Assembly: GCA_029961685.1 (NCBI GenBank)
Contig: JARWKL010000015.1
Span: forward strand, 18,288,801 to 18,352,800
Source: Aristolochia californica
Taxonomy: Eukaryota; Streptophyta; Magnoliopsida; Piperales; Aristolochiaceae
Length of the DNA: 64,000 bases
Direction: 5' to 3'
A program made the translations under genes and the position numbers. Under the pieces are notes generated by a model. The model saw only the letters and a list, made by a program, of their open reading frames with translations. It was not told the DNA's origin and made no database searches. How positions within the stretch are numbered: position 1 is the stretch's first letter; every line of letters begins with the position of its first letter. This document shows positions 14,534 to 29,761 of the stretch, piece after piece.

Positions 14534-15015
14534 GACTTATGGTTTGGGAGTCAACCTCATTTAAAAATGCCTCGTCCCCCTTTTTTTCGACGATTGCAAA
14601 ACCTAATATATAAAAAACTAAAAGAGTTTACAATCCTTAAAAATCACAGTTACTTTTTGGAATTATCTCTCTCAGCATTTGTGCAAATGGACACCAAAGT
14701 TTTTTTATCCATTTTTTGGAAATTCCATTAGTACAACCCCTAATAGCTATGTGGAATTTTATAAGAAAGAGATTTCTAATAAATCCTAACTTGTTTTAAA
14801 TGTGGATATGCATGCCTAAAACATGTTGAAGATGCAAATGACCTAATAATCCAAAAATTTTAAGGAGTACAAAAAATTAAATTCTCAAGTTAACGTGCGA
14901 AGGGATATTTACCAGCCCCAAACTACCCACTTTTTGCCTATTTTACAATAAACGAACATAACAATGATAGATAATCGTAAATGTTTTGATCGTTTAATGA
15001 TGAGTAACGACTACA
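14534..15015 (+). repeat. Monomer with a deletion of about 195 bp
   Basis: Near 14684 the segment CAGCATTTGTGCA is joined directly to AATGGACACCAAAG. The CAAATCCAAACTTGA, CTCTCCCATTTTT and AAAATTTTAGAGTTT sections are missing. It is the first monomer carrying the T-type variant. Confidence 0.88.
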
Positions 15016-15672
15016 TTCCCCCCCCCCTTGCCTCCTCCTCTTTTCTGATGATTGCAAAACCAAATATAGAAAAAACTAAAAGAGTTTACAATCGTTAAAA
15101 ATCATAGATACTTTTTGGAATTATCTCTCTCAGCATTTGTGAATTTCCATTTTGGATGTTCAATTTTTTTTTCAAATCCAAAGTTGATTTTTCACTCTCC
15201 CATTTTTCTCGTAAACAAAAAGATAAGGCAAATAGATCACAACAAAAGGAAAATTTTAGAGTTTATGTATACAAAAAATTGAAAGCTATAATAAATGTAA
15301 GCGAAGAAAATTATTTCACGCACTAAAAATGAACACCAAAGTTTTGTTATCCATGTTTGGGAAATTATACTAGTACAACCCCTAATAGCTTGGTGATATT
15401 ATAAAAGAAAGAGATTACTAATTGATCGTAACATGTTTTTAATGTGGTGGATATGCATGCCCGAAATATGTTGAAGATGCAAATGACCTAATGATCCAAA
15501 AATTTGGAGTAGAAAAAATTAAATTCTCAAGTTAACGTGCGGTGGGATATTTACCATAGCCGAACAAGCCACTTTTAGCCTATTTTACAAAAAGCTGACC
15601 TAACAAGAATAGATCATCGGAAATATTTTGATCGATTAATGATGTGTAATGGCTATAATGTTTTTTAGAAAT
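15016..15672 (+). repeat. Monomer lacking its anchor segment
   Basis: The preceding copy runs from GAGTAACGACTACATT straight into a C run and CCTTGCC. The GTTAGAAATGACTTATGG...CAACACTCAG segment (about 45-50 bp) is missing. The rest of the monomer is complete. Confidence 0.85.
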
Positions 15673-18600
15673 GACTTATTGTTAGGCAGTCATCCCTCCG
15701 TGAAAAATGCCTCGCCTCCCCTTTTTCGATGATTGCAAAACCCAATAAATAAAAAACTAAAAGAGTTTACAATCCTTAAAAATAACATATAGTTTTTGGA
15801 TTTATCTTTCTCAGCATTTTTTCATTTCCATTTTGGATGTTCAATTTTTTTTCAAATTCAAACTTGATTTTTCACTCTTCCATTTTTCTCGTAAACAAAA
15901 AGATAAGGCAAATAGATCACAAAAAAATGAAAATTTTAGAGTTTATGTATGCAAAAAATTGAAAACTATAATAAATATAATTGAAGAAAATTATTTCATG
16001 CACTAAAAACTGTACTCCAAAATTTTGTTATCCATATTTGGGAAATTCCCCTTGTATAACCCCTAATAGCTTGGTGGAATTTTATAAGAAAGAGATTTCT
16101 AATTGATCCCAACATGTTTTAAATGTGGTGGATATCCATGCCTAAAACATGTTGAAGTTGCAAATGACCTAATGATCCAAAAATTTCATGGAGTAGAAAA
16201 AATTAAATTGTCAAGTTAACGTGCGGTGGGATATTAACCAGAGCCAAACAATCCTCTTTTTGCCTATTTTTTAAAAAGTGGACCTAACAATCATAGATCT
16301 GCGTAAATATTTGATCGATTAATGATATGTAATGGCTATAATTTTTTTAAGAATTGACTTATGGTTTGGGAGTCAACACTCAGTTAAAAATGTCTCGGCA
16401 CCCCTTTTCTGATGATTGCAAAACCTAATATATAAAAAACTAAAAGAGTTTAAAATTCCTAAAAATCATAGATACTTTTTGGAATTATCTCTCTCAGCAT
16501 TTGGTCATTTTTATTTTGAATGTTTAATTTTATTTCAAATCCGAATTTGCGTTTTTACTCTCCTATTTTTCTCGTAAACAAAAAGATAAGCCAATTTGAC
16601 ACAACAAAATGAAAATTTTAGAGTTTTTGTATGCAAAAAATTTAAAACTATAATAAATGTAACCGAAGAAAATTATTTCTCGCACTAAAAATGTACTCCA
16701 AAATTTTATTATCCATGTTTGGGAAATTCCCCTTGTACAACCCCTAATAGCTTGGTGGAATTTTATAATAAAGAGATTTCTAATTGATCCTAACATGTTT
16801 TAAATGTGGTGGATATGCATGCCTGAAACATGTTGAAGATACAAATGTCCTAATGATCCAAATATTTCAAGGAGTAGAAAAAAATAAATTCTCAAGTTAA
16901 CGTGCGGTGGGATATTTACTTGAGCCAAACAACCCACTTTTTGCCTATTTTTTAAAAAGCGGACCTAACAATCATTGATCAGAGTAAATGTTTTGATTGA
17001 TTAATGATGTGTGAGAGCTATAATTGTTGTTAGAATTGACTTATGATTTGGGAGTCAACACTCAGTTAAAAATGCCTCGGCCCCCCTTTTTCGATCATTT
17101 CAAAACCTAATATATAAAAAACTAAAAGAGTTTAAAATTCATAAAAATCACAGATACTTTTTGGAATTATCTCTCTCAGCATTTTTGCATTTCCATTTTG
17201 GATGTTCAATTTTTTTTCAAATCCAAATTTTAGTTTTCACTCTCCCTTTTTTATCATAAACCAAAAGATAAGGCAAATTGAACACAACAAAAAGGAAAAT
17301 TAAGAGTTTTTGTATGCAAAAAATTGAAAGTTATAATAAATATAAGTGAAGAAAATTATTTCACACACTAAAAATCAACACCAAAGTTTTGTTATCCATG
17401 TTTGGGAAATTCCGCTAGTACAACCCCTAATTGCTTGGTGGAATTTTATAAGAAAGAGATTTATAATTGATCTTAACATGTTTTAAATGTGGTGGATATG
17501 CATGCCCGAAACATGTTGATGATGAAAATGACCTAATGATCCAAAAATTTCAAGGAGTAGAAATAATTAAATTCTTAAGCTAACATGCGGTGGGATATTT
17601 ACAAGAGCCAAACAACCAACTTTTTGCCTATTTTTAAAAAAGGGGACCTAACATTCATAGATCATCGTAAATTTTTTTTTTATTAATGATGTGTAATGAT
17701 TATTATTTTTGTTAGAAATGACTTATGGTTTGGGAACCAACACTTAGATAAAAATTCCTCACCCCTCTTTTTTCGATGATTGAAAACCAAATATATAAAA
17801 AACTAAAAGAGTTTACAATGCTTAAAAATCACAGATGTTTTTTGGAATTATCACTCTCAGCATTTGTGCATGTTCTATTTTGAATGTTCAACTTTTTTTC
17901 AAATCCCATTTTTCTCGTAAACAAAAGGATAAGGCAAATAGATCACAAAAAAATAAAAAATTTAGAGTTTATGTACGCAAAAAATTGAAAAATATAATAA
18001 ATGTAAGTGAATAAAATTATTTCACGCACTAAAAATGAACAACAATGTTTTGTTATCCATGTTTGGGAAATTCACTAGTATTACCCGTAATAGCTTGGTG
18101 GAATTTTATAAGAAAGAGATTTTTTATGAATCCTAACATGTTTTAAATCTGGTGGATGTGCATGGCTCAAACATGTTGAAGATGCAAATGACCTAATGAC
18201 CCAAAAATTTCTAGGAGTAGAAAAAATTAAATTCTCAAGTTAAAGTGCAGTGGGATATTTACCAGAACCAAACAACCCTCCTTTTGCCTATTTTACAAAA
18301 AGCAGACCAAACAATCATTGATCATCTTAAATTTTTTGATCGATTAATGATGTGTAACGACTATAATTTTTCTTAGAAATGACTTCTTGTTTCTGAGTCA
18401 GCACTCAGTTAAAAATACCTCTCTCCACTTTTCTAATTGATTACAAAACCTAATATATAAAAAAATAAAAGACTTAAAAATCTTTAAAAAACATAGATAC
18501 TTTTTGGAATTATTGCTCTCTGGATTTGTGCATTTCCATTTTGGATGTTCAATTTTTTTTTCAAATTCTAGCATGAGTTTTCACTCTCCCATTTTTCTCG

Positions 18601-21600
18601 TAAACAAAAAGATAAGGCAAATAGATCACAACAAAATGAAAATATTATAGTTTATATATGCAAAAAATTGAAAACTATAATAAATGTAAGTGAAGAAAAT
18701 TATTTTACTCACTAAAAATGAACTCCAAAATTTTATTATCCATGTTTGGGAAATTCCCCTAGTACAACCCCTAATAGCTTGGAGGAGTTTTATAAGAAAG
18801 AGATTTCTAATTGATCCTAACATGTTTTAAATGTGATGGATATGCATGCCTGAAACAAGTTGAAGATGCAAATGACCAAATGATACAAAAAATTAAAAGA
18901 GTAGAAAAAATTAAATTCTCATGTTAACGTGCAGTGGGATATTTACCAGAGCCAAACAACCCTCTTTTTACCTATTTTCAAATAGCGGACCTAACTATCA
19001 TAGATCAGCGTAAATGTTTTGAACGATTAATGACGTGTAATGGCTATAAGTTTTGGTAGAAATGACTTATGGTTTGGGAGTGTACACTTAGTTAAAAATG
19101 CATCCCCCCCCCCCCCTTCTCGATGATTGCAAAACCTAATATATAAAAAAACTAAAAGAGTTTACAATCATTAAAAATCACAGATACTTTTTGGGATTAG
19201 CTCCCTCAGCATTTGTGCATTTCCATTTTGGATGTTAAATTTTTATTCAAATCCAAACTTGACTTTTCACTCTCTCATTTTATCTCGTAAACAAAAAGAT
19301 ATGGCAAATAGATCACAAAAAATGAAAATTTTAGTGTATATGTATGCAAAAAATTGAAAACTATAATAAATGTAAGTGAAGAAAATTATTTCTCGCACTA
19401 GAAATGAACACCAAAGTTTTGTTACCCATGTTTGGGAAATTCCACTAGTACAACCCCTAAGAGCTTGGTGGAATTTTAGAAGAAAGAGATTTGTAAAGGA
19501 ACCTAACATGTTTTAAATGTGGTGGATATGCATGCCTGAAACATGTTGAAGATGCAAATGACCTAATGATCCAAAAATTTCAAGGAGTAGAAAAAAATAA
19601 ATTCTCAAGTTAACGTGCGATGGGATATTTACAAGAGCCAAACAACCCACTTTTTGCCTATTTTACAAAAACCGGACCTAATAATCACAGATGAAAGTAA
19701 ATGTTTTGATCGATTAATGATGTGTAACGGCTATAATATTTTTTAGAAATGACTTATGGATTTGGAGTCAACATTATGGTAAAAATTGCTCGCTCCCCGC
19801 TTTTCCGATGATTGTAAAACCTAATATATAAAAAACTAAAAGAGTTTACAATTCTTAAAAATCATAGATACTTTTTGAAATTATCTATCTTAGCATTTGT
19901 GCATTTCCATTGTAGATTTTCAATTTTTTTTTCAAATCCAAACTTCAATTTTCACTCGCTCATTTTTTTCGTAAACAAAAACATTAGGAAAATAGCTCGC
20001 AACAAAATTAAAAATTTTGAGTTTATGTATGCAAAAAATTTAAAACAATAATTAATGTATGTAAATAAAATTATTTCACACACTAAAAATGAACACAAAA
20101 CTTTTTTTATCCATGTTTGGGAAATTTCACTAGTACAACCCCTAATAGATTGGTGGAATTTTATAAGAAAGAGATTTCTAATTGATCCTAACATGTTTTA
20201 AATGTGGTGGATATGCATGCCTGAAACATGTTGAAGATGCAAATGACATAATGATCCAACAATTTCAAGGAGTAGAAAAAATTAAATTCACAAGTTAACG
20301 TGTACTGGGATATTTACCAAAGCCAAACAACCCACTTTTTACCTATTTTACAAAAACCGGACCTAATAATCACAGATGAAAGTAAATGTTTTGATCGATT
20401 AATGATGTGTAACGGCTATAATTTTTTTTAGAAATGACTTATGGTTTGGGATTCAACAATCAGTTAAAAATGTGTCGCCCGACTTTTACGATGATTGCAA
20501 AACCTAATATATACAAAACTAAAAGAGTTTACAATCCTTAAAAATCACAAATACTTTTTGGAATTATCTCTCTCAGCATTTCAGCATTTCCATTTTGGAT
20601 GTTCAATTTTATTTTCAAATTCAAACTTGAGTTTTCACAGTCCCATTTTTCTCGTAAACAAAAAGATAAGGGAAATAGATCACAACCTAATGAAAATTTT
20701 AGAGTTTATGTATGCAAACAAATGAAAACTAAAATAAATGTATGTGAAGAAAATTATGCCACTGACTAAAAAGGAACACCAAAGTTTTGTTATCCATGTT
20801 TGCAAAATTTCACTAGTACAACCCCTATAAGCTTGGTGGAATTTTCTAAGAAAGAGATTTCTAATTGATTCGAACTTGTTTTAAATGTGGTGGATATGCA
20901 TGCCTAAAACATGTTGAAGATGCAAATGACCTAATGATCCAAATATTTTAAGGAGTAGAAAAAGTTAAATTCTCAAGATAACGTACGGTGGGATGTTTAC
21001 CAGAGCCAAACAACCCACTTTTTGCCTACTTTTTAAAAAGCTGACCTAAAATTAATAGATCAGCGTAAATGTTTTGATCAATTAATGATGTGTAATGGCT
21101 ATAATTTTTGTTAGAATTGACTTATGGTTTGGGAGTCAAAACTCAGTTAAAAATGCCTCGGCCCCCCTTTTCCGATGATTGCAAAACCTAATAAATGAAA
21201 AACTAAAAGAGTTTACTATTCATAAAAATCACAGATAGTTTTTGGAATTATCTCTCTTAGTGTTTGTGCATTTCCATTTTGAATGTTAAATTTTTTTTCA
21301 AATCCAAATTTGAGTTTTCACACTCCCTTTTTTCTCGTAAACAAAAAGATAAGGCAAATTGAACAAAAAAAAATAAAAATTTAGAGTTTTTGAATGCTAA
21401 AAATTGAAAACTATAATAACTGTAAGTGAAGAAAATTATTTCACGCACAAAAAATAAACACCAATGTTTTGTTATCCATGTTTGGGAAATTCCACTAGTA
21501 CAACCCCTAATAGCTTGGTGAAATTTGATAAGAAATATATTTCTAATTGATCCTAACATGTTTTAAATGTTATGGATATGCATGCCTAAAACAAGTTGAA

Positions 21601-24600
21601 GATGCAAATGGCCAAATGATCCAAAAAATTCGAGTAGAAAAAAATTAAATTCTCATGTTAACGTGCGGTGGGATATTTACCGGAGCCAAACAACCCACTT
21701 TTTGCCAATTTTACAAAAAGCAGACCTAACAACCATAGATTAATGATGTGTAATGGCTATAGGTTTTTTTAGAAATGACTTATGGTTTGGGAGTCACCAC
21801 TCAGTTGAAAATTCCTCGCCCTCCCTCCTTCGATGATTGCAAAACCTAATATATAAAAAACTTAAAGAGTTTACAATCTTTTCAAATCACAGGTACTTTT
21901 TGGAATTATCTCCCACAACATTTCTGCATTTCCATTTTGGATGTAATTTTTTTTTTTAAATCCAAACTTCAGTTTTCACTCTCCCATTTTTTCTCGAAAA
22001 GAAAAAGATATGGAAAATAGATCACAAAACAATGACAATTTTAGAGTTTATGGATGCAAAAAATTGAAAACAATAATAAATGTAAGTGAAGAAAATTATT
22101 TCTCACACTAAAAATGAACACCAAAGTTTTGTTATCCATTTTTGGGAAATACCACTAGTACAACCCCTAATAGCTTTGTGGAATTTTATAAGAAAGAGAT
22201 TTCTAATTGATCCTAACGTGTTTTAAATGTGGTGGATATGCTTGCCTGAAACATGTTGAAGATGCAAATGACATAATGATAAAAAAATTTCAATGAGTAG
22301 AAAAAATTAAATTCTCAAATTAACGTGCAGTGGGATATTTACCTAAGCCAAACAACCCACTTTTTTCCTATTTTATAAAAAGCGGAGCTAAAATTCCAAG
22401 ATCACGGAAAATGTTTTAATTGATTAATGAAGTGTAACGACTATAATTTTTATTAGAAATGACTTATGGTTTGGAAGTCAACAATGCATCGGCCCTCGTT
22501 TTTCGATGATTGCTAAACCTAATATATAAAAAATTAAAAGTTTTTACAATCCTTAAAAATCATAGATACTTTTTGGAATTATCTCCCTCAGAATTTGTTC
22601 ATTTCCATTTTGGAAGTTCAATTTTTTTTCAAATCCAAACTTGAGTTTTCACTCTCCCATTTTTCTTGTAAACAAAAAGATAAGGCAAAAAGATCACAAA
22701 AAATGAAAATATTAGATTTTATGTATGTAAAAAATAGAAAACCATATGAAGAATATTATTTCACGCACTAAAAATGAACACCAAAGTTTTGTTATCCATG
22801 TTTGGGAAATTCCACTAGTACAACCCCTAATAGCTTGGTGGAATTTTATGAGAAATAGATTACTAATTGATCCTAACATGTTTTAAATGTGGTGGATATG
22901 CATGCCCGAAACATGTTGAAGAAGCAAATGACCTAATGATCTAAATATTTCAAGGAGTAGAAAAAATTAAATTCTCAAGTTAACGTGCGGTGGGATATTT
23001 ACCATATCCGAACAACCCACTTTTAGCCCATTTTACAAAAAGCGGACCTAACAATCATAAATCATCGTAAATGTTTTGATCGATTAATGATGTATAATAG
23101 CTTATAATTTTTTTAGAAATGACTTATGGTTTGGGAGTCAACACTTAGTTAAAAATGCCTCGCCCCCCCTTTTCCGTTGATAGCAAAACCTAATACATAA
23201 AAAACTAAAAGAGTTTAAAATCCTTAAATATCACAGATACTTTTTGGAATTATCTCTCTCTGCATTTGTGTATATCAATTTTGGATGTTCAATTTTTTTT
23301 CAAAGCCAAACTTGAGTTTTCACTCTCCCATTTTTATTGCAAACAAAAAGATAAGGCAAATAGATCACAACAAAATGAAAATTTTAGAGTTTTAGTATGC
23401 AAAAAAATTGAAATCTATAGTAAATGTAAGTGAATAAAATTATTTCACGCACTAAAAATGAACACCAAAGTTTTTTTATCCATGTTTTGTAAATTCCACT
23501 AGTACAACCACTAATAGCTTGGAGGAATTTTATAAGAAAGTGATTTCTAATTGATCCTAACATGTTTTAAATGTGGTGGATATGCATGCCTGAAACATGT
23601 TAAAGATGCAAATGACCTAATGATCCAAAAATTTCAAGGAGTAGAAAAAAATTAAATTCTCAAGTTAACGTGCGGTGGGATATTTACGAGAGCCAAACAA
23701 CCAACTTTTTGCCTCAGATAAGTGCAAATGTTTTGATCGATTAATGATGCGTAACGGCTATAATTTTTGTGTGAAATGACTTATGATTTGGGAGTCAACA
23801 CTCAGTTAAAAATGCCTCGCCCCCCCTTTTCCGATGATTGCAAAACCTAATATATAAAAAACTAAAAGAGTTTACAATCCTTAAAAATCACATATACTTT
23901 TTGGAATTATCTCTCTCAGCATTTGTGCATTTCCATTTTGGATGTTAATTTTTTTTTCAAATCCAAACTTGAATTTTCACTCTCCCATTTTTCTCTTAAA
24001 CAAAAAGATATGGCAAATAGATCATAACAAAATGAAAATTGTAGAGTTTATGTATGCAAAAAATGGAAAACTATAGTAAATTTAAGTGAAGAAAATTATT
24101 TCTCGAACTAAAAATGAATACCAAAGTTTTGTTATCCATGTTTGGATAATTCCACTAGTACAACCCCTAATAGGTTGGTGGAATTATATAAGAAAGAGAT
24201 TTCTAATTGATCCTAACATATTTTAAATGTGGTGGTTATCCATGCCAAAAATATGTTGAAGATTCAAATGACCTAATGATCCAAAGATTCCAAGGAGCAG
24301 AAAAAATAAATTCTCGAGATAACGGGCAATGGGATATTTACCAGAGCCAAACAACACACTTTTTGCCTATTTTGTAAAAAGCGGACCTAACAACCATACA
24401 TCCGCATAAATGTTTTGATCGATTAATGATATGTAATGACTATAATTTTTGTTAGAAATGACATATGTCTTGGGAGTCAGCACTCAGTTAAAAATGTCTC
24501 GGTCCCCCATTTTCCGATGATTGCAAAACCTAATATATAAAACACTAAAAGAGTTTACAATCCTTAAAAATCACAGATATGTTTTAGAATTATCACGCTC

Positions 24601-27600
24601 AGCATTTGTGCATTTCCATTTTGGTTTTTCAATTTTTTTTCAAAGCCAAACTTGAGTTTTCACTATCCCATTTTTATTGCAAACAAAAAGATAAGGCAAA
24701 TAGATCACAACAAAATGAAAATTTTAGAGTTTATGCATGCAAAAAAATTGAACTCTATAGTAAATGTAAGTGAATAAAATTATTTCACGCACTAAAAATG
24801 AACACCAAAGTTTTGATATCCATGTTTGGGAAATTCCACTAGTACAACACCTAATAGCTTGGTGGAATTTTATAAGAAAGTGATTTCTAATTGATCCTAC
24901 CTAGTTTTAAATGTGGTGGATATGCATGCCCAATATATGTTGAAGATGCAAATGACCAAATGATCCAAAATTTTCAAGGGGCAGAAAAATTAAATTCTCA
25001 AGTTAACGGGCAGTGGGATATTGACCATTCCAGAGCCAAACAACACACATTTTGCCTATTTTGTAAAAAAAGGACCTAACAATCATACATCCGCATAAAT
25101 GTTTTGATTGATTAATGATGTGTAATGACTATAATTTTTGTTAGAAATGACTTATGTCTTGGGAGTCAACACTCAGTTAAAAATGTCTCGATCCCCCCTT
25201 TTCCGATGATTGCAAAACCTAATATATAAAACACTAAAAGAGTTTACAATTCTTAAAAATCTTAGCATTTGTGCATTTCCGTTTTGGATGTTTAATTTTT
25301 TTTCAAATCCAAACTTGAGGTTTCACTCTCGCATTTTTCTTTTAAACAAAAAGATAAGGCAAATAGATCACAACAAAATGAAAATTTAAGAGTTTATGTA
25401 TGCAAAAAAATTGAAATCTATAATAAATGTAAGCGAAGAAAATTATTTCACGCACTAAAAATGAACACCAAATTTTTGTTATCCATGTTTGGGAAATTCT
25501 GCTAGTACAACCACTAATAGCTTGGTGGAATTTATAAGAAAGTGATTTCTAATTCATCCTAACATGTTTTAAATGTGGTGGATTTGCATGCCTGAAACAT
25601 GTTGAAGAAGCAAATCACGTAATGATCCAAAAATTTCAAGGAGTAAAAAAAATCAAATTCTCAAGTTAATGTGTGGTCAGATATTTACCAGAGCCAAAAA
25701 ACCCACTTTTTGCCTATTTTACAAAAATCTGGCCTAACAATCATAGATCAGCGTAAATTTTTTGATCGATTAATGATGTGTAACGGCTATAATTTTTGTT
25801 AGAAGTGACTTATGGTTTGGGAGTAAACACATAGTTAAAACTGCCTCTCCCCCTTTTTCGATGATTGCAAAACCTAATATATAAAAACCTAAGAGAGTTT
25901 ACAATCCTTGATAATGATAGATACTTTTTTGAATGATCTTTCTCAGCATTTGTGCATTTCCATTTTGGAAGTTAAATTTTTTTCAAATCCAAACTTGAGT
26001 TTTCACTCTCCCATTTTTTACGTGAAAAAAAAGATAAGGCAAATAAATTGCAACAAAATGAAAATTTTAGAGTTTATGTATGCAAAAAATTGAAATATAT
26101 AATAAATGTAAGTGAAGAAAATTATTTCACGCACACCAAAGTTTTGGTATCCATGTTTGTGAAATTCCACTAGTACAACCCCTAATAGCTTGGTGGAAAT
26201 TTATTAGAAAGGGATTTCTAATTGATCATCACATGTTTTAAATGTGATGGATTTGCAAGCCTGAAACATGTTGAAGAAGCAAATCACATAATGATCCAAA
26301 AATCTCAAGGAGTAAAAAAAATTAAATTCTCAAGTTAATGTGCGGTGGGATATTTACCAGAGCCAAACCACCCAATTTTTGCCTATTTTACAAAAAGCTG
26401 GCCTAACAATCATAGATCAGCGTAAATGTTTTGATCGATTAATGATGTGTAATGGCTATAATTTTTGTTAGAAATGACTTTTGGTTTGGGAGTCAACACT
26501 CAATTATAACTGCCTCGCCCCCCTTTTCCGATGATTGCAAAACCTAATATATAAAAAACTAAAAGAGTTTACAATCCTTAAAAATCACATATAATTTTTG
26601 GAATGATCTTTCTATGCATTTGTGCATTTCCATTTTGGAAGTTAAATTTTTTTTCAAATCCAAACTTGAGTTTTCATTCTCCCATTTTGGATGTAAACAA
26701 AAAGATAAGGAAAATAAATCGAAACAAAATAAAAATTTCAGAGTTTAAGTATGCAAAAAATTGAAAACTATAATGAATGTAAGTGAAGAAAATTATTTCA
26801 AGCACTAAAAATGAACACCAAAGTTTTGTTATCCATGTTTGGGAATTTCCACTAGTACAACCCTTAATAGCTTGGTAGAATTTGATAAGAAAGAGATTTC
26901 TAATTGATCCTAACATGTTTTAAATGTGGTGGATATCCATGCTTGAAACACGGTGAAGATGCGAAGGACCTAATGATCCAAAAATTTCAAGGAGAAGAAA
27001 CAATTAAATTATCAAGTTAACATGTGGTGGGATACTTACCAAAGCCAAACAACCCACTTTATGCCTATTTTACAAAAAGTGGACGTAACAATCATAGATC
27101 ATCGTAAATGTTTTGATCGATTAATGATGTCTAACGGCTATAATGTTTGTTATAAATGACTTATGGTTTGGGAATCATCATTCAAATAAAAATTCCTCTT
27201 CCCCCCCCCTCCCTTTTTCTGATGATTGTAAAACCTAATATATAAAAAACTAAAACCGTTTACAGTCCTTAAAAATCATAGATACTTTTTGGAATTTTCG
27301 CTCTCAGTATTTTTTCATTTCTTTTTTGGATGTTCAATTTTTTTCAAATTCTAACTTGAGTTTTCACTCTTCCTTTTTTCTCGTAAACAAAAAGATAAAG
27401 CAAATACAACAAAATAAAAATTTTAGAGTTTAAGTATGTAAAAAATTGAAAACCAAAATAAATGTAAGTGAAGAAAATTAATTCACGCACTAAAAGGAAT
27501 ACCAAAGTTTTGTTATCCTTTTCTGGAAATTCTACTAGTACAACCCCTAATAGCTTGGTGGAATTTGATAAGAAAGAAATTTCTAATTAATGCCAACATG

Positions 27601-28518
27601 TATTAAATGTGGCGGATATGCATGCCCAAAACATATTGATGATGCAAATGAACTAATGATCCAAAAATTTCAAGGAGTAGAAAAAATTTACTTCTCAAGT
27701 TAACGTGCGGTGGGATATTTACCAGAGTCAAACAACCAACTTTTTGCCTATTTTACAAAAAAACCGGACCTAACAATCATAGATCATATTAAATGTTTTG
27801 ACCAAATAATGAAGTGTAACAGCTACAATTTTTGTTAGAAATGACTTATGGTTTGGGAGTCAACACTCAGTTAAAAATGCCTTGGTCCCCTTTTTTGATG
27901 ATTGCAAAACCTAATATATTAAAAACTATACGATTTTACAATCCTTAAAAATCATAGATACTTTTTGTAATTATGTCTCTCAGCATTTGTGCATTTCCAT
28001 TTGGGATGTACAATTTTTTTTCAAATCCAAACTTGAGTTTTCACTCTCCCTTTTTTCTCGTAAACAAAAAGATAAGGCAAATCAATCACAACAAAATGAA
28101 ACTTTTAGAGTTTATGTATGCAAATAAAACTATGATAAATGGAAGTTAAGAAAATTATTTAACGAACTAAAAATGAACACCAAATTTTTGTTATCCATGT
28201 TTGGTAAATTCCACTCATACAACCCCTAATAGCTTGGTGGAATTTTATTAGAAAGAGATTTCTAATTGATCCTAAAATGTTTTAAATGTGGTGGATATGT
28301 ATGCCCAAAACATGTTGAAGATGCAAATGACCTAATGATCCAAAAATTTCAAGGAGTAGAAAAAATTAAATTTTTAAGTTAACGTGCGGTGGGATATTTA
28401 TCAGAGCCAAACAACCCACTTTTAGCCTATTTTACCAAAAATGAACCTAACAATCATAGATCATCGTAAATATTTTGATTGATTAATGATGTGTAAGGGC
28501 CATTATTTTTGTTAAAAT

Positions 28519-29140
28519 GACTTATGTTTTGGGAGTCAACACTCAGTTAAAAATGCATCGCCCTGCCTTTTCCGATGATTGCAAAACCATAATAAATAAA
28601 AAACTAAAAGAGTTTACAATCCTTAAAAATCACAAATACTTTTTGGAATTATCTCTCTCAGCATTTGTGCATTTCCATTTTTGATGTCCAATTATTTTTC
28701 AAATCCAAACTTGAGTTTTCACTCTCCCATTTATCTCGTAAACAAAAAGATAAGGCAAAAAGATAGTGAAGAAAAATTATTTCACACACTAAAAATGAAC
28801 ACCAAAGTTTTGTTATCCATATTTGGGAAATTCCACTAGTATAACCCCTAATAGCTTGGTGGAATTTTATAAAAAGATATTTCTAATTGATCGTAACATA
28901 TTTTAAATGTGGTGGATATGCATGCCCAAAACATGTTGAAGAAGCAAATGACCTAATGATCCAAAAATTTCAAGGAGAAGAAAAAATTAAATTCTCAAGT
29001 TAACGTGCGGTGGGATATTTACCAGAGCCAAACAACCCACTTTTAGCCTATTTTACCAAAAGCGGACCTAAAAATCATAGATCATCTTAAATGTTTTGAT
29101 CGATTAATGATGTGTAACGGCTATTATTTTTGTTAGAAAT
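28519..29140 (+). repeat. Deletion-bearing monomer, first of a tandem pair
   Basis: 622 bp. Near 28764 the text GGCAAAAAGAT is joined to AGTGAAG, losing about 62 bp (the AAAATGAAAATTTTAGAG to AATAAATGTA part). It also has CGCCCTGCCTTTTCC and TTTTACCAAAA. The next monomer shares these features, so the pair arose by duplication of one deleted copy. Confidence 0.88.
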
Positions 29141-29761
29141 GACTTATGGTTTGAGAGTCAACACTCAGTTAAAAATGCATCGCCCTGCCTTTTCCGATGA
29201 TTGCAAAACGTAATATATAAAAAACTAAAAGAGTTTACAATCCTTAAAAATCACAAATACTTTTTGGAATTATCTCTCTTAGCATTTGTGCATTTCCAAT
29301 TTGGATGTTCAATTATTTTTCAAATCCAAACTTTAGTTTTCACTCTCCCATGTATCTCGTAAACAAAAAGATAAGGCAAAAAGATAGTGAAGAAAATTAT
29401 TTCATGCACTAAAAATGAACACCAAAGTTTTGTTATCCATGTTTGGGAAATTCCACAACGACAACCCCTAATTGCTTGGTGGAATTTTATAAGAAAGAGA
29501 TTACTAATTGATCCTAACATGTTTTAAATGTGGTGGATAAGCATGCCCGAGACAAGTTGAAGATGCAAATGACCTAATGATCAAAAACTTTGAAGGAGTT
29601 GAAAATATTAAATTCTCAAGTTAACGTGTGGTGGGATATTTAACACAGCAAAACAACCCACTTTTTGCCTATTTTACAAAAAGCGGACCTAACAATCATA
29701 GATCATCATAAATGTTTTGATCAATTAATGATGTGTAACGGCTATAACTTTTGTTAGAAAT
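29141..29761 (+). repeat. Deletion-bearing monomer, second of a tandem pair
   Basis: 621 bp. It has the same 62-bp deletion, with its junction near 29385 (GGCAAAAAGAT joined to AGTGAAG), and the same CGCCCTGCCTTTTCC head as the preceding monomer. Its 3' part returns to the ordinary TTTTACAAAAAGCGG form. Confidence 0.88.
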
